A stretch of 64,000 bases of DNA from Diadema setosum (lineage: Eukaryota > Echinodermata > Echinoidea > Diadematoida > Diadematidae), in assembly GCF_964275005.1 (NCBI RefSeq), contig NC_092690.1:12776010-12840009 (forward strand), given 5' to 3'. Position numbers and translations under genes: made by a program. This document shows positions 1 to 11,737 of the stretch, in pieces. Position 1 is the stretch's first letter; each line of letters starts with the position of its first letter. The notes under the pieces are model-generated. The model saw nothing but the letters and a program-made list of their open reading frames with translations, was not told the DNA's origin and ran no database searches.

Positions 1-1590
1 CATTGCGACACTGATGCAGTTTATTATTACAGCTACACGAATCACCATCTCATCCACTGTACAGTATACCAAAGTTTGATGTTAAAGTACAGCACATGTA
101 ATTAATCGCCATGGAAACTGGTTCCACACAATCTCACCTGGTCCGAATATCTGCGAACACTATACCTATTAACACCTAGCACCTGGTTCCAACCCATCAA
201 GCTATAATAAAAGACCGTGACATTATCACTTCGATACTCATTCATACCACATTAGAGTATAGTGCATATTAAACTTCTTCAGTACATAGCTGCACTGAAG
301 AAAATTATTTTGCTCAAACTCTGCGATCAGTGGCAGAAACACTGTTCTGTTGTTTGTTGGGGGTTTTTTTTTGATAACAAAGGTTAATTATATCCACTTT
401 CAAATGTTGCATATATGCCTTCATCAGAGATCATGTCATATTCTCTTCCGTCTTTCAATGAACGAATTTCAACTTAGCTAAATTGCTTTGTATTCGTATA
501 TTGGTCTATATACCCACCCAACCAACGCAACAGTACGCCTACTCTGAACCACGTACGAAAGTATACGGTGCAGACCCTATAACCACGATTGATATGCGTT
601 AAGCTGGTACACAACATTATGTAATCATCAGATCATATCGTAGTATCGGAGTACGTGGATATGGACAAAATGCAATACCGTACCTACTTCTTGTTTTAAC
701 CCTTGACGGTCACCGCTCTAGAACTGTCGTTGAAGTCATTCTGAAAATTAACGACACACTACAGGACGTTGACAATGGGCAAAGTCAGCCATCATGGCTT
801 GGAGGGATCCTACCTCATTGATGGCCATACCCCGAAGCTACTTTACCTACGATTCGTACGGCCGTAAACGTTATGGGACAATCCATAGTGAAAAAGCATA
901 GTGATTGCACGCTTCGGAACGTCCCCTTTCGTGGCGCACCGCTCGTTCGCGGTGTATGGCTGACCAAAGGTCGCTAAGACGTCAGACAGCGGGGCCATCG
1001 TATGCACGAATCCTACTCAAGGAGAAAAAGGTCTATTGTGTGGTCGTTATTGTTCACTGACATAATGACGGATAAAGTGGCGTGGAAGCCCGACCCCTTG
1101 CCATGCTGTCAGTGAGAAAAGAAAAATAAAATGAAAAAAAAAAAACAGTTAGCATGTGTTTTGTGTCATGGTATATTCGATGAAATGTTTGTTATAATGT
1201 GCGTCAATTAAAACTGTCGACTGACATACAATGCCGAGATGTTGGACAAACGGTAGCGTCTTATGGTGCAGTTCACCAAATTTTCGGTTGACGGGGCTTT
1301 AAGTCTCTACAAACAGCTTCACTAATATGGTAGATTGAAGATGTATAATCATATATTAACGAGATTATGTAGATGTATAATTATATTTTTTCGAGGTTCT
1401 CGAGCATGCTACATATAAAATGTTATATAGGATACGTAATAAGTGTACACGTCTTTCCAGTGACGCAACTCAAGAAGGTAACGAGTCTTCTTCCTTTTTT
1501 TTTTCTTCTTCAAATGAGCTAGTACATTCTTCTTATAGCGTTTTGTCGTACTTGTATACCTCAAAGAGGAATGAAACCGAAATACATTTT
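1..1590. other. Stretch with no recognisable gene
   Basis: No coding signal on either strand. A patch at about 700-1120 is richer in GC and CpG than its flanks but has no long frame and no repeat partner in this window. It could be a non-coding exon, a promoter or an old repeat. Confidence 0.5.
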
Positions 1591-1591
1591 G

Positions 1592-2041
1592 TGGTATATA
1601 GACTGAGTGAATGCGGAAATATTATAGTTGAACACATCAGCGAAGTGTGAGGAAAATCGGACACTACAGTCCGTTCAATAGTTACAATTCTTTTTAAAAA
1701 AAGAAATAGTGACGTCACGAACAGACAACACTATACAGAAAATACAAAGAGAATTCCACAAAATTTCGATTTCAGATTAATAAAAAAAAAACACGAAATG
1801 AATACATGCGTTCAATCTTCTGCATACTGAAAGTGTGTTGGGGTAATACTAGTATGTCCTATTTCCCTCTGTTTCCTGATACAGGTAAGTCATTTGCTTT
1901 GTCATTATGCTATAGATATGAAAATACAATCTCACGTCATGTTGAATTCTCTTTATATTTTCGTTATATCGTTGTCAATGTTGGCTCATCCAGCAAAATG
2001 GCGGCGGTAAAACTCATTTTGAGCGGATTGTTCGATTTTCT
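1592..2041. mobile_element. MITE-6 copy, interrupted (left part)
   Basis: 1592-1680 matches the left terminal arm of the intact copy at 42290-42880 (GAGTGAATGC, GAACACATCAG, GAGGAAAATC, TCCGTTCAA). The inner right arm (GCGGATTGTTCGATTTTC) stops at 2041, where a MITE-1 is inserted. The remaining right arm resumes at about 2794. Confidence 0.7.
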
Positions 2042-2045
2042 TTAA

Positions 2046-2789
2046 CCCTAACTAGGCCGGGGGGGGGGGGGGGGCTAGCTCCGAGCCCCCCCCCCCCCCC
2101 CTTGACGTTCTGCGCGATGTATCGCTATCGCAAAAAGCTATCGCCGAGACTTTCATCGAGTCTCCCGCATCTTTTGACACTAAATTTGCGATGCCCGGGC
2201 GCACGGTTCCGAAGTTGTGCATAAATATGTACGTGCATGTCAGATCAAAAATTGCTCAAAAACGTGAATTCGTGTACTTCATAAAAGTATGATTATTTTG
2301 GGGTTTTATTGATTAAAATAAATTAATAACATACTTTCTTGCTCGGAACAATGTCGCGGACAAATTTCATCGAAAAAAAAACGATGAAAAAAAAATAAAG
2401 TCGAAAAAAGAAAGAAATACATAATCAATTCAAAAAAACAATAAAATACTTCGGATTTTTTTTCTGATGGCACAATTTTTTTCTTTTACATTTGCTAAGG
2501 ATACTAAAAAGAATATTAAAACAAAAAAGGCGCCTGTTTTGAGATTTATTTAGTGATTTATACCAAATTGTCTGATTTCATGCATCATTATGCATAAATT
2601 AACATTATTTAGCATGAATGATATTTTTTTTGAAAAATTAACTTCATGATACTTTAGATTACGTCATAGGCAATGTGTGTGCCAATTTTCGTCCCGATCG
2701 CGCGGTCGACGGCCGAGATCTGGAGGGGGGCCTGGGAGCCCCCTTCCCCTGTCTCTATCATCTACCTAAATAGCCCGGCCTAGTTAGGG
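2046..2789. mobile_element. MITE-1 copy 1, piggyBac-like (TTAA target site)
   Basis: Terminal inverted repeats CCCTAACTAGGCCGGG and CCCGGCCTAGTTAGGG, flanked on both sides by TTAA (2042-2045 and 2790-2793). TTAA duplications with CCC-starting termini are typical of the piggyBac superfamily. A G-run followed by a C-run lies just inside the left end and could fold into a hairpin. No transposase is present. The interior matches 6954-7674 (TTTGACACTAAATTTGCGATG against TTTGAGACCAAATTTGCGATG, and GGCCGAGATCT). Confidence 0.8.
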
Positions 2790-2793
2790 TTAA

Positions 2794-2835
2794 ACTTCAC
2801 CATTGTGTAACACAAACATATTGTGACTGTCTTCT
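2794..2835. mobile_element. MITE-6 copy, interrupted (right end)
   Basis: AACTTCACCATTGTGTAAC resembles the AAACTCTCACTGATGTGTTC of the intact MITE-6 right arm at the point where the left part broke off. This places the MITE-1 insertion inside a MITE-6. Confidence 0.5.
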
Positions 2836-3248
2836 AAAATAAAAAAAATAAATAAATAAATAAACAAACAAACAATAATTTTGCAAAAATCTTAACTGCC
2901 TAGATCTAATGCTTTATTACCAAGGATTTGAGCAAACTACGGAATAGAAAGGCTGTTGAACGAAAGCACAATCCAGTCCCTCCTGTGTTAATCGAAAATT
3001 TTACTCAGTAGTCTACAGCTGATTTCTTTTTTGAACCATGGTTTGCAATTTAGGCAGTAATTGTGAATCCTGTCTCTTAGATTTCAAGATCATGCTCAAT
3101 TCAATTAATTATGAGTTTTATGATGCTTCTCCTGGCAGACAGACATTCGACGACCGAGCCATTAAAAATCTGTAAGACCGCACAAACTTGTCTTTAATCA
3201 GAAAAGATATACCTGGGTGTACCTGGGTGAACGACTTAAAAAGGGGAT

Positions 3249-3776
3249 GGCTAGTAATTGATCATTGGGAATCAGTGGGAATGCTGGGGGATGATTGCTC
3301 CAATCCTTGTGGGATTCATTTAAGAGTACATTATATATCTATTGTTGTGTGAAAATAATTTGCTTCAGAATGGTCTCATATTCAAGCAATGTGCAGTTTA
3401 ATGTTCCCAGGTTAGCATGCCTGTACAGTGACGGGGCGATCGTTAACGATCAACTTAATGCGTACATGAACACCTTTATGCTTACATGAGGATGAAATCC
3501 ATAGCTTCACTTATGTGCACAAGTACCAATTTCACATTGCTTTCCGACAAATAGTTCAGGGCATTCCTCTCGATCGTTAACGATCGCCCCGTCACTGTAC
3601 AGGCATGCTAACCTGGAAACATTAAACTGTACATTACTTGAATATGAGACCATTCTGAAGCAAATAATTTTCACACAACAATAGATATATATAATGTACT
3701 CTTAAATGAATCCCACAAGGATTGGAACAATCATCCCCAAGCATTCCCACTGATTCCCACTGATCAGTTACTAGCC
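3249..3776. mobile_element. Foldback element with about 204-bp arms
   Basis: Arms 3249-3451 and 3572-3776 are inverted copies with few differences, around a 120-bp spacer. The inner tips carry the palindrome GATCGTTAACGATC next to GGGGC. Short inverted matches continue outside (GAACGACTTA near 3229, TAAGTCGTTC near 3847), so the full element may reach about 3228-3856. No coding capacity. Confidence 0.8.
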
Positions 3777-3866
3777 ACACGTTCTAATGTGCTATACTTA
3801 TCAGAATTTCAATAATTCAGCACAAGAACTGATTACCAGCCGTTCTTAAGTCGTTCGTAACTTTAA

Positions 3867-4249
3867 GGGACTGTACAGTACTGGTTGAGGTGAGGATTCA
3901 GCTTACAACGTTTTGCGAGATATTTTGAAACCATTCTATGAAATGTTAAAGGGCATTTCTATTCTAAGGGGATCAAAAGTTTATTTGATAAAAATCGGTT
4001 TTGAAATGACCGAGATATCTAAAAACAAGGAAAAACAAAGAGATCCTAATAAAAGCCGTGGCCTCTCAATTTTATTAGGATCGCTTTTTTGATATCTCCG
4101 CCATTTCAAGACCAATTTTCGTCAAATAAACGTTGAATCATTTTTGAAATTACATGCTCTTTCATATTCAATGAGGTTTCTCATTATCTCACCAAATGTT
4201 ATGTTATCAACCTGAATCCTCTGAGTCACCTCACCCAGTACTAGTCCCT
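3867..4249. mobile_element. MITE-2 copy 1 (about 385 bp, TTAA)
   Basis: Ends GGGACTGTACAGTACTGG and CCCAGTACTAGTCCCT lie between TTAA sequences (3863-3866, 4250-4253). An inner inverted repeat reads GATCCTAATAAAA / TTTTATTAGGATC. One of six family members in this window. Confidence 0.85.
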
Positions 4250-4253
4250 TTAA

Positions 4254-4635
4254 GAACAGCTTTATGAAACACCCCGGCCTGGTTGGTAGTATGAATTAGA
4301 TTCATTGTGTCGCACCGATAAAATGAGGGGGAAAAAAGCAGCATTATCCACAGCGACCATGTTGTGTAAAACAATCAGTTAATTGACTGGGATAAGAGTA
4401 AGATTTGGCAAAGATGATAACTTTCTTACTGGATGGATGAGGGAATCCTCCAACCACATAAATTACAGAAAGGACTCATTATGAATCGGATATGGGACAG
4501 TAGAAGCTTTCAGACGTTTCTGTCCTGTTCTCGCAAATCTGTGGCCATCGCACCAAGTAACATAACAGTGTCAGTGACCAAAGCCGAACAGCGCCATCTG
4601 CGCCGAAACTCACCCAAGTCACACTTGGTACGCAA
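4254..4635. other. Stretch with no recognisable feature
   Basis: Ordinary AT-rich sequence between two mobile elements; no exon or repeat recognised. Confidence 0.5.
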
Positions 4636-4639
4636 TTTA

Positions 4640-6782
4640 GGGCTCACACCCATAAATATTTCCCCATAGGGATGTGTGTTAAAAATCAAATTTCAAAAAA
4701 TTCTGTAAAACAGCTGGGAGAAATGAGGTGTTTCAGCTTCACTAACCTGGATAAGTTAGATATACCCTTTCATCCATCAAATTCTCAGGGTGGATAATTC
4801 AGTTCAAATTCTGTCCAGGGGTCCGCAAAGCCAGACTACGAGTTCTTATCACTCAAAAAACCACCCATTTTCCGTACACGTACCAATGAAATATAGTCCC
4901 CTCAAATTCCACCAGAAAAGCTTTCATCTTCCAACCAAAATGTAATTTGTAGAGGAATTCATACTCAATATCTACAGCTATTCAGTTTTTTTGCCAAACT
5001 ACATCACTGATTTTTAATCAATTTTTTTCTTCATTTATTTTGGTATCTTTGGTACGAATTTGTGAAGGGGCCTGGGGCATTCCCTTGTATTTACGGGTGT
5101 GAGCCCTATAGTGGAGGTCATATTTCTCATTTGACTTTTAAACATCATAAATGTGTTTTTGATGAGATTTGCACCTACATCATATGGGAAATTACACATT
5201 CAATGGTCATAAAGCTTCTCAAAGGGACATTTTTGAAACTCATGCCCTTTGAGGGTTTTCAAAAAAATAAAAATGTAGTGTGGATCAGTTCTTCATAAGA
5301 TGAATACCTAATGGCAGGCAGTAATCTTTGATTATGGGGGTGTCATCATCACATTATTGCCTGCAAAATACTTGAAAAGACTCTGTTTTGTCAAACAGAC
5401 TAACTATATGAAGTTTGACCTGCTTCAGTGGTATCCAAACAAAGAAATACATTAGAATAACACAGTCATTCAAAGTTGTGTGATACTGATGCCTGCTATG
5501 TACAAAGATCTACCACAACAACATAATAAGAAAACAAATTGTAGCCAAACAGAGTTGGGGGGGGGGGGTAGAGGAGAGAGATGGGGGGGGGGGTAGGAAG
5601 GGGAAGGGGGAGGGAGGAAGAGATCTGACACAATAGATCAACATAAACCAGCAGAGGTTGTATGGGATGAATACTTCCCATAGACTTGTGTGCATTGCAT
5701 GCATCCTCTATAGTGGAGGTTCATATTTCTCATTTGACTTTTAAACATCATAAATGTGTTTTTGATGAGATTTGCACCTACATCATATGGGAAATTACAA
5801 ATTCAATGGTCATAAAGCTTCTCAAAGGGACATTTTTGAAACTCATGCCCTTTGAGGTTTTTCAAAAAAAATGAAAATGTAGTGTGGATCAGTTCTTCAT
5901 AAGATGAATACCTAGAGGCAGGCAGTAATCTTTGATTATGGGGGTGTCATCATCACATTATTGCCTGCAAAATACTTGAAAAGATTCTGTTTTGTCAAAC
6001 AGACTAACTATATGAAGTTTGACCTGCTTCAGTGGTATCCAACAAAGAAATACATTAAAATAACACAGTCATTCAAAGTTGTGTGATACTGATGCCTGCT
6101 ATGTACAAAGATCTACCACAACAACATAATAAGAAAACAAATTGTAGCCAAACAGAGTTGGGGGGGGGGGGGTAGAGGAGAGAGATGGGGGGGGGGGTAG
6201 GAAGGGGAAGGGGGGGGGAGGAAGAGATCTGACACAATAGATCAACATAAACCAGCAGAGGTTGTATGGGATGAATACTTCCCATAGACTTGTGTGCATT
6301 GCATGCATCCTCTATAGGGCTCACACCCATAAATATTTCCCCATAGGGATGTGTGTTAAAAATCAAATTTCAAAAAATTCTGTAAAACAGCTGGGAGAAA
6401 TGAGGTGTTTCAGCTTCACTAACCTGGATAAGTTAGATATACCCTTTCATCCATCAAATTCTCAGGGTGGATAATTCAGTTCAAATTCTGTCCAGGGGTC
6501 CGCAAAGCCAGACTACGAGTTCTTATCACTCAAAAAACCACCCATTTTCCGTACACGTACCCAATGAAATATAGTCCCCTCAAATTCCACCAGAAAGCTT
6601 TCATCTTCCAACCAAAATGTAATTTGTAGAGGAATTCATACTCAATATCTACAGCTATTCAGTTTTTTGCCAAACTACATCATTGATTTTTAATCAATTT
6701 TTTTCTTCATTTATTTTGGTATCTTTGGTACGAATTTGTGAAGGGGCCTGGGGCATTCCCTTGTATTTACGGGTGTGAGCCC
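4640..6782. mobile_element. Composite A-B-B-A element
   Basis: Unit A occurs at 4640-5106 and 6317-6782, in the same orientation and nearly identical. Each A has its own inverted ends (GGGCTCACACCC / GGGTGTGAGCCC). Between them, unit B is tandemly duplicated (5107-5708 and 5709-6312, about 600 bp). The whole is bracketed by TTTA (4636-4639 and 6783-6786), which looks like a target-site duplication. Each B carries G-runs near its right end. No transposase is seen. Confidence 0.75.
5107..6312 (+). repeat. Tandem duplication of about 600-bp unit B
   Basis: Two copies, nearly identical apart from G-run lengths and scattered substitutions, each starting TATAGTGGAGGT and ending GCATGCATCCTC. The high similarity suggests a recent event, or a collapsed or expanded assembly. 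Confidence 0.85.
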
Positions 6783-6953
6783 TTTAGTCCGATATCTTAT
6801 TACATCTGTATTGATGATAATTCAGAAGCGTCTAGCTTTCAGATTAGCCGCGAAAGTATCTGGAAGTAATATTTTTTCCATCATTTTATGGTTGTGACAC
6901 AATGAATCTTTTGGAATATGTATAAACTTATGTTGTATTGTATAGCAAATTAA

Positions 6954-7674
6954 CCCTAAAAGGGCCGGGGGGGGGGGGGCGGAATCCGCCCCCCCCCCCC
7001 CTCGACGTTTCGCGCTATAATTCTGTAATGCGAGAAGGCCTCGTCGCGAGGCTTCTTGACTTTGTTCGTTCAAGTCTCGCGCAACTTTTGAGACCAAATT
7101 TGCGATGTCGCGCATACTTTTGCGAAGCCACACCCATTTTTGTACCGGAATGTCGCCCCAAAACGGGCACAATTTGTGATTTTGTGTACATTTCTATGGA
7201 AACAGTGCTCTGTCATGAAAGTCATAAAAACCTGATTATTTTTACAATTAATCACTTTTATTGATTAGTTTTGTGCTAATTATGGTAGAAAAGTGGTCAG
7301 TGACAATTTCTAATAAAAAAACAAAGAAAAACAAAAGTTGAAAAACAAAGAAATACATAAGAAATTCTGAAAACAATAGAATACATAAGAATTGAAATGA
7401 GTTTTGGAAGTTTTTGTGATGTACAATTGTTGAGTATGCCAAAACAGATTTACAGATCAAATATTACACTCTCAATGCTTTTAATTAGGCTAAAATATGA
7501 TCTTGAGCTTAATTTGCATAATTAATTAATTAAAATTAGAAATTGCTTGTTTCAAAAAATATTATGACACAATATTGTAGATTATGACGCGGGTCTCACG
7601 CATGCCAAATTTCATCGCGATCGCACCACCGATGGCCGAGATCTCCATAGCCAAAAAGCCCGGCCCCTTTAGGG
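6954..7674. mobile_element. MITE-1 copy 2, piggyBac-like (TTAA target site)
   Basis: Termini CCCTAAAAGGGCCGGG and CCCGGCCCCTTTAGGG between TTAA sequences (6950-6953, 7675-7678). The left end again carries a G-run and C-run pair. The interior diverges from copy 1, so the two are separate, fairly old insertions of one family. Confidence 0.8.
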
Positions 7675-7678
7675 TTAA

Positions 7679-8677
7679 TATGATGAAACAAACGGTCCAA
7701 ATGGTTTTGCAATCACTATCCGGTACTTTCTTTTTCTTCTTCATTACTTTCACATCACCCTTTGTAGCTGCTTAAGACGGTTGGATGAAAATCTTGTTGA
7801 ATCACAAGAAATAAAAATTAAAAATGAAGTTGTCTTATGTGCAGCAGGTTTAAGAAGTCTGGACACAAGGTAGAGGGAGTAGCACTGATATCAACGAGAC
7901 AACAAAATAGTAAGCACGCAGACAGGACAAAGTGTTATGCAAGTTTTAACAGGTGTCAAACCCCGGCAAATATTTCCACGTTTATTCTCCTTTGGAAATG
8001 TCAAATATGAAAATCAGTATTTTCCTTTGCTGATATATACAATAATACATTGTGGTGTCCCAGGTCTCGGCGAGTTAGTCCATGGCCAGCTATTTCTTTT
8101 TTTCTTTCTTTCTTTCTTTTTTGAAAACCAACACAATATTCACACAAGTCTAAGCTGAATTTTTGCTTCTACAGTCAACATTCTAATAGCAACACTATAT
8201 TCAAGAGAAATGGAGGCTACATGCTGAAACACGAAGACACACGAGGCGTTAACTCAAGTTTAAAAGTTAATAGTAGCAGCCAACAAACAAAATAAGCCGC
8301 CCTTCCCTGCATTGTCGTATGATTTTCTGCACGACATCTTCCCGTAATACACACATATAGTTTCATAACTTATAAGCATCACATGACATCTTGAAGATTG
8401 TACAGTGAACATTCTTGCATTAAGGCGACCGGAAGACACCCGCCAAGAAGAAAAAAAAAATAAAATACATACACGAACTAATTCAAGAAGGTTGTAATTG
8501 CTCATTAGCTAAATCACAGCCCAGCTTGTCAATGAAAAAGCTTGATTTAGGCTACATGCAAATATATCCTCGTGCCCATGCCAACAGGTTGATAAGCGTC
8601 ATGACAAAAGAAATAGTTTTGCAATACCAGGGCAAAGTCTTTTACATGGATATGAGTAATTTATCCCGTACATTTTG
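7679..8677. other. Stretch with no recognisable gene
   Basis: AT-rich; short pyrimidine tracts (TTTC repeats near 8100). No exon recognised. Confidence 0.45.
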
Positions 8678-8777
8678 NNNNNNNNNNNNNNNNNNNNNNN
8701 NNNNNNNNNNNNNNNNNNNNNNNNNNNNNNNNNNNNNNNNNNNNNNNNNNNNNNNNNNNNNNNNNNNNNNNNNNNNN
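8678..8777. other. Assembly gap of 100 N
   Basis: Exactly 100 N, the usual placeholder for unknown length. The sequences on the two sides (GTAATTTATCCCGTACATTTTG and GTAATTTATCCAGTACATTTTG, one substitution) are near duplicates. Reading frames crossing the gap are meaningless. Confidence 0.99.
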
Positions 8778-9339
8778 GTAATTTATCCAGTACATTTTGT
8801 ACCAATGATATTGCGAATAACATAATACTTTAACCAGCAATCTATTATGCGAAGAATGCCTCTACAAAATGAATTGTGCTTGAAACGATTTGCTCGAAAA
8901 GCATACAGAGATAGCTGGAAAAACCAACGTCAGTGCTCTAACACAATGCTTTTCTTAAAATCTTGCGATCAATAACAGCATTAATTCTCCCATTCAATGG
9001 CTTAAAAATTGAGGAATTCCTGTTACTGAGCACGTGGAGGGAACTCCACATGCTAAACATATTTATACCATCAAGATCAATGATACATAAAACAGAAATT
9101 CCTTAAATAATCATACTGTAAGCGATTTCTGCTTGGCACCCTAGGGAATGATTTGATAATGAGAACTGAAACCCACACTATCGGTGTGCACAACAAAAAA
9201 AAGCACCATACTCTTGATTACCATTTATTTCTTTTACGTATGACAAGATACCAGAATTCAGTTTACAAAATGGATGTAGACAATCTTTCACTTGTATTAA
9301 AGCACATCCTCACGAGGCTGGGTTCAACTGTTTTCTTTC

Positions 9340-9392
9340 TCCCCCCCCCCCCAAAAAAAAAAAAAAACAACAAACAAACAAACAAACAAATT
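9340..9392 (+). repeat. C-run, A-run and (CAAA)n
   Basis: Ten C, then about fifteen A, then CAAA repeats. Simple sequence. Confidence 0.9.
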
Positions 9393-9827
9393 GTTTAACT
9401 TCTCCACCACCATGACTTGGTACTTTCACCACCCTGAACACAACCATAACCAGGGAAAATAACTTCACCAAGAAAGTTTGCATAAAGCTTTGTCTCTAAT
9501 AATTCCTGAATTTTTTGAAGACGTAAAGAGCCCCTACTTGCTATAATTTTGAGGCATCACAGGGTGAGCCAAGCATAGTTTTTAAACTTGCTCTCAGACT
9601 ACGGAGTGCACAAGAATGTGGATGAAGAGTGAAATTTCCTATCATGGTTTTACTCTCATACAATTATCTACAGGTACTTTCACTGATTCAAGTGTTGAAA
9701 TTGCTGCAAAAAGAACATCCTTGAATCTTCTTTCATTTCTCTGCAATTCAATGACAAATGCACTGGCTGGCATTTAATACGCTGGATATGATTCATAATA
9801 ATCAGGGCTGCATACTAACCCATTTTT

Positions 9828-9946
9828 TTCTACTGTCGGACCAGTATGTACCCAGATTTTCTATTTTTTACGGGTCCATTCCTGAAAAAAGTTACTGGTC
9901 CGACAGTGATTTTTACTGGTTCTGGACTGTCGGACCAGTGCCAGTG
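9828..9946. repeat. Short repeat cluster CTGTCGGACCAGT
   Basis: The motif CTGTCGGACCAGT occurs at about 9833 and 9928 in one orientation and as ACTGGTCCGACAG near 9894 in the other. The first and middle copies form an inverted pair around a 50-base loop. Probably a small inverted-repeat element. Confidence 0.6.
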
Positions 9947-11550
9947 TGCAGCGTTGTAATAGTGATGCATGGAACCATGTAACACTTGAACAATAAAAGT
10001 TCTGCCTCCTGCTACTTAAGTCTACTTCATTTCAAAACTTCCTCTACACTGCTTCAAACACGGCTAGTAATATGAATATTCATTACTCACAATAACCTGA
10101 ACTTTTTTCAACTGCATAAAAAGGTCAAACCAGATGTAAGATGCATCTTTGCATATTCAAATTATGTTCAGAAGTCTTGTGAATAAAGTGAGAAATAATC
10201 AATGCAATCATCGCATGCAAACAAGGAAAGAAGTTTCTGTTTCTTTTTCTAAATTTCATAAATTATGGAATGCCATAACATCCAACACTTGAAGGAGACT
10301 ACAGAGGTCAAAGGTCATGCAGCAGAGGTGCTTTTGCCAACTTCACCACCAACTAAAGGCATCCCTGTCATATTTCAATAGAGAGAGAAGTTCAAAGAAA
10401 GGGAAATGCATCTGCCTACTACATGCTGACTTATGTACAGGAGAGAGAGAGAGAAAGTTTTCACACAGATCCACAAATTGTATCTCTTCTCAAGAGATTA
10501 GAACTGATCTTTTTTTTTTTCACTGGACCAGCAGTGCACAGGTGACTATATTACATGGATGTTTTTAAACATGGCCCTAACAACCAGATCTCATGACAGA
10601 AAATGCAGGTTATTTTCCATAAACCAGTTACCACGATACTGCCCTCAAAATGCAGGCTTTTCTCAAAATAGGCAATCACGTGGTATACCCATCCAATAGA
10701 AATTGACCTGGTTAATTAGTCACATTGCATTCTGAATAAATAAAAATAGTTTTCTACTTCACCCTCCAACTATACATGCATCATGTCAACCAGATGTTGC
10801 AGTAGCTAGGTAACAATCATTGAGGTAAAATTTATTTGCAGACATCTTCATTTCACCACATAACTTCAAGAATCATCAACCTTTACGACCCCACTAACAT
10901 CAGCTTTCTCGCCTCTTGCAGCATGTGAACAAAATTTAGAGGACAGAGCAAAGCACACTATAGTCTATTGTATCCTACCTTGAAATATTCTACAGTTGAC
11001 TCAAATTAACCCATTCCCTAGAACAACTTAAAACTTTGTATTTCCCATGAGGTTACAGACAGCAAGGACTTATAGCCAAAACATCATACATATGTGAACT
11101 GCCACAATAAATTCTCTGAGAGGATGGTGACACGACATTTGCTCCTGCAACAATTGCTCCGGTCTTATTTTCTCCAAGGACTTAAGGTTAGGGTTGTGAT
11201 AGGGCTTCAGGTTCAGTTTGATATGAGGAATAAGATTAGGGTTAGGCTTATGTTAGTGGGTAGAATCTATGATGGGCTTAATTAGCATGCAGAAATTTCA
11301 TGGGAGCAATTGTCGCAGGAGCAAGTGTCATGGAACCAAAGAGCCAGCCGTGAAGATTAATGACCCGGAAGCGTGGGGAGAGAAAGCCGACCAGATTGAA
11401 TCAATTTTCATTTGCTGCCCACTGGGATACGTTCGAAAAACGGCAGACTAATGCAGGCATGCTGGAATCGAAATGTCCATCAGCGAATATGTGCTCTCAA
11501 CCATACTATCGTCGGCAACAGTCGACTCTAGTTTAGAATTTTCGGCAGCA
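9947..11550. other. Stretch with no recognisable gene
   Basis: No exon recognised. A GGTTAGGGTT / ATTAGGGTTAGG patch at about 11185-11250 resembles the telomere unit, but it is degenerate and short. Confidence 0.45.
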
Positions 11551-11737
11551 TACTGTAAAAGTGGATATTTTCGCGTGACTAAAAGAGTTTCGTGTGTTTT
11601 GAATTCCACAGAATTAAGACATCAACTACCGGAACATATGGCCAGCAAAAATATTTGTGTGCTTTAATTTTCGCGCTAGTTTCTGATTGCGCAACATGTG
11701 CGAAAATTAACACCGTGAAAATTTCCACTTTACAGTA
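11551..11737. mobile_element. MITE-3 copy 1 (about 200 bp, TA)
   Basis: Ends TACTGTAAAAGTGGATATTT and AAATTTCCACTTTACAGTA, with TTTTCGCG blocks inside. The outer TA on both sides fits a Tc1/mariner-type TA duplication. Confidence 0.8.

Noticed and set aside
5500..6366. Pro-rich minus-strand open frames in the B units
   Set aside because: They come from the G-runs read on the opposite strand and are duplicated with the repeat.
11185..11260. Telomere-like GGTTAGGGTT sequence
   Set aside because: Only a few degenerate units with no array. The TTAGGGTTAA at MITE-1 ends is explained by CCC-type termini plus the TTAA target site.
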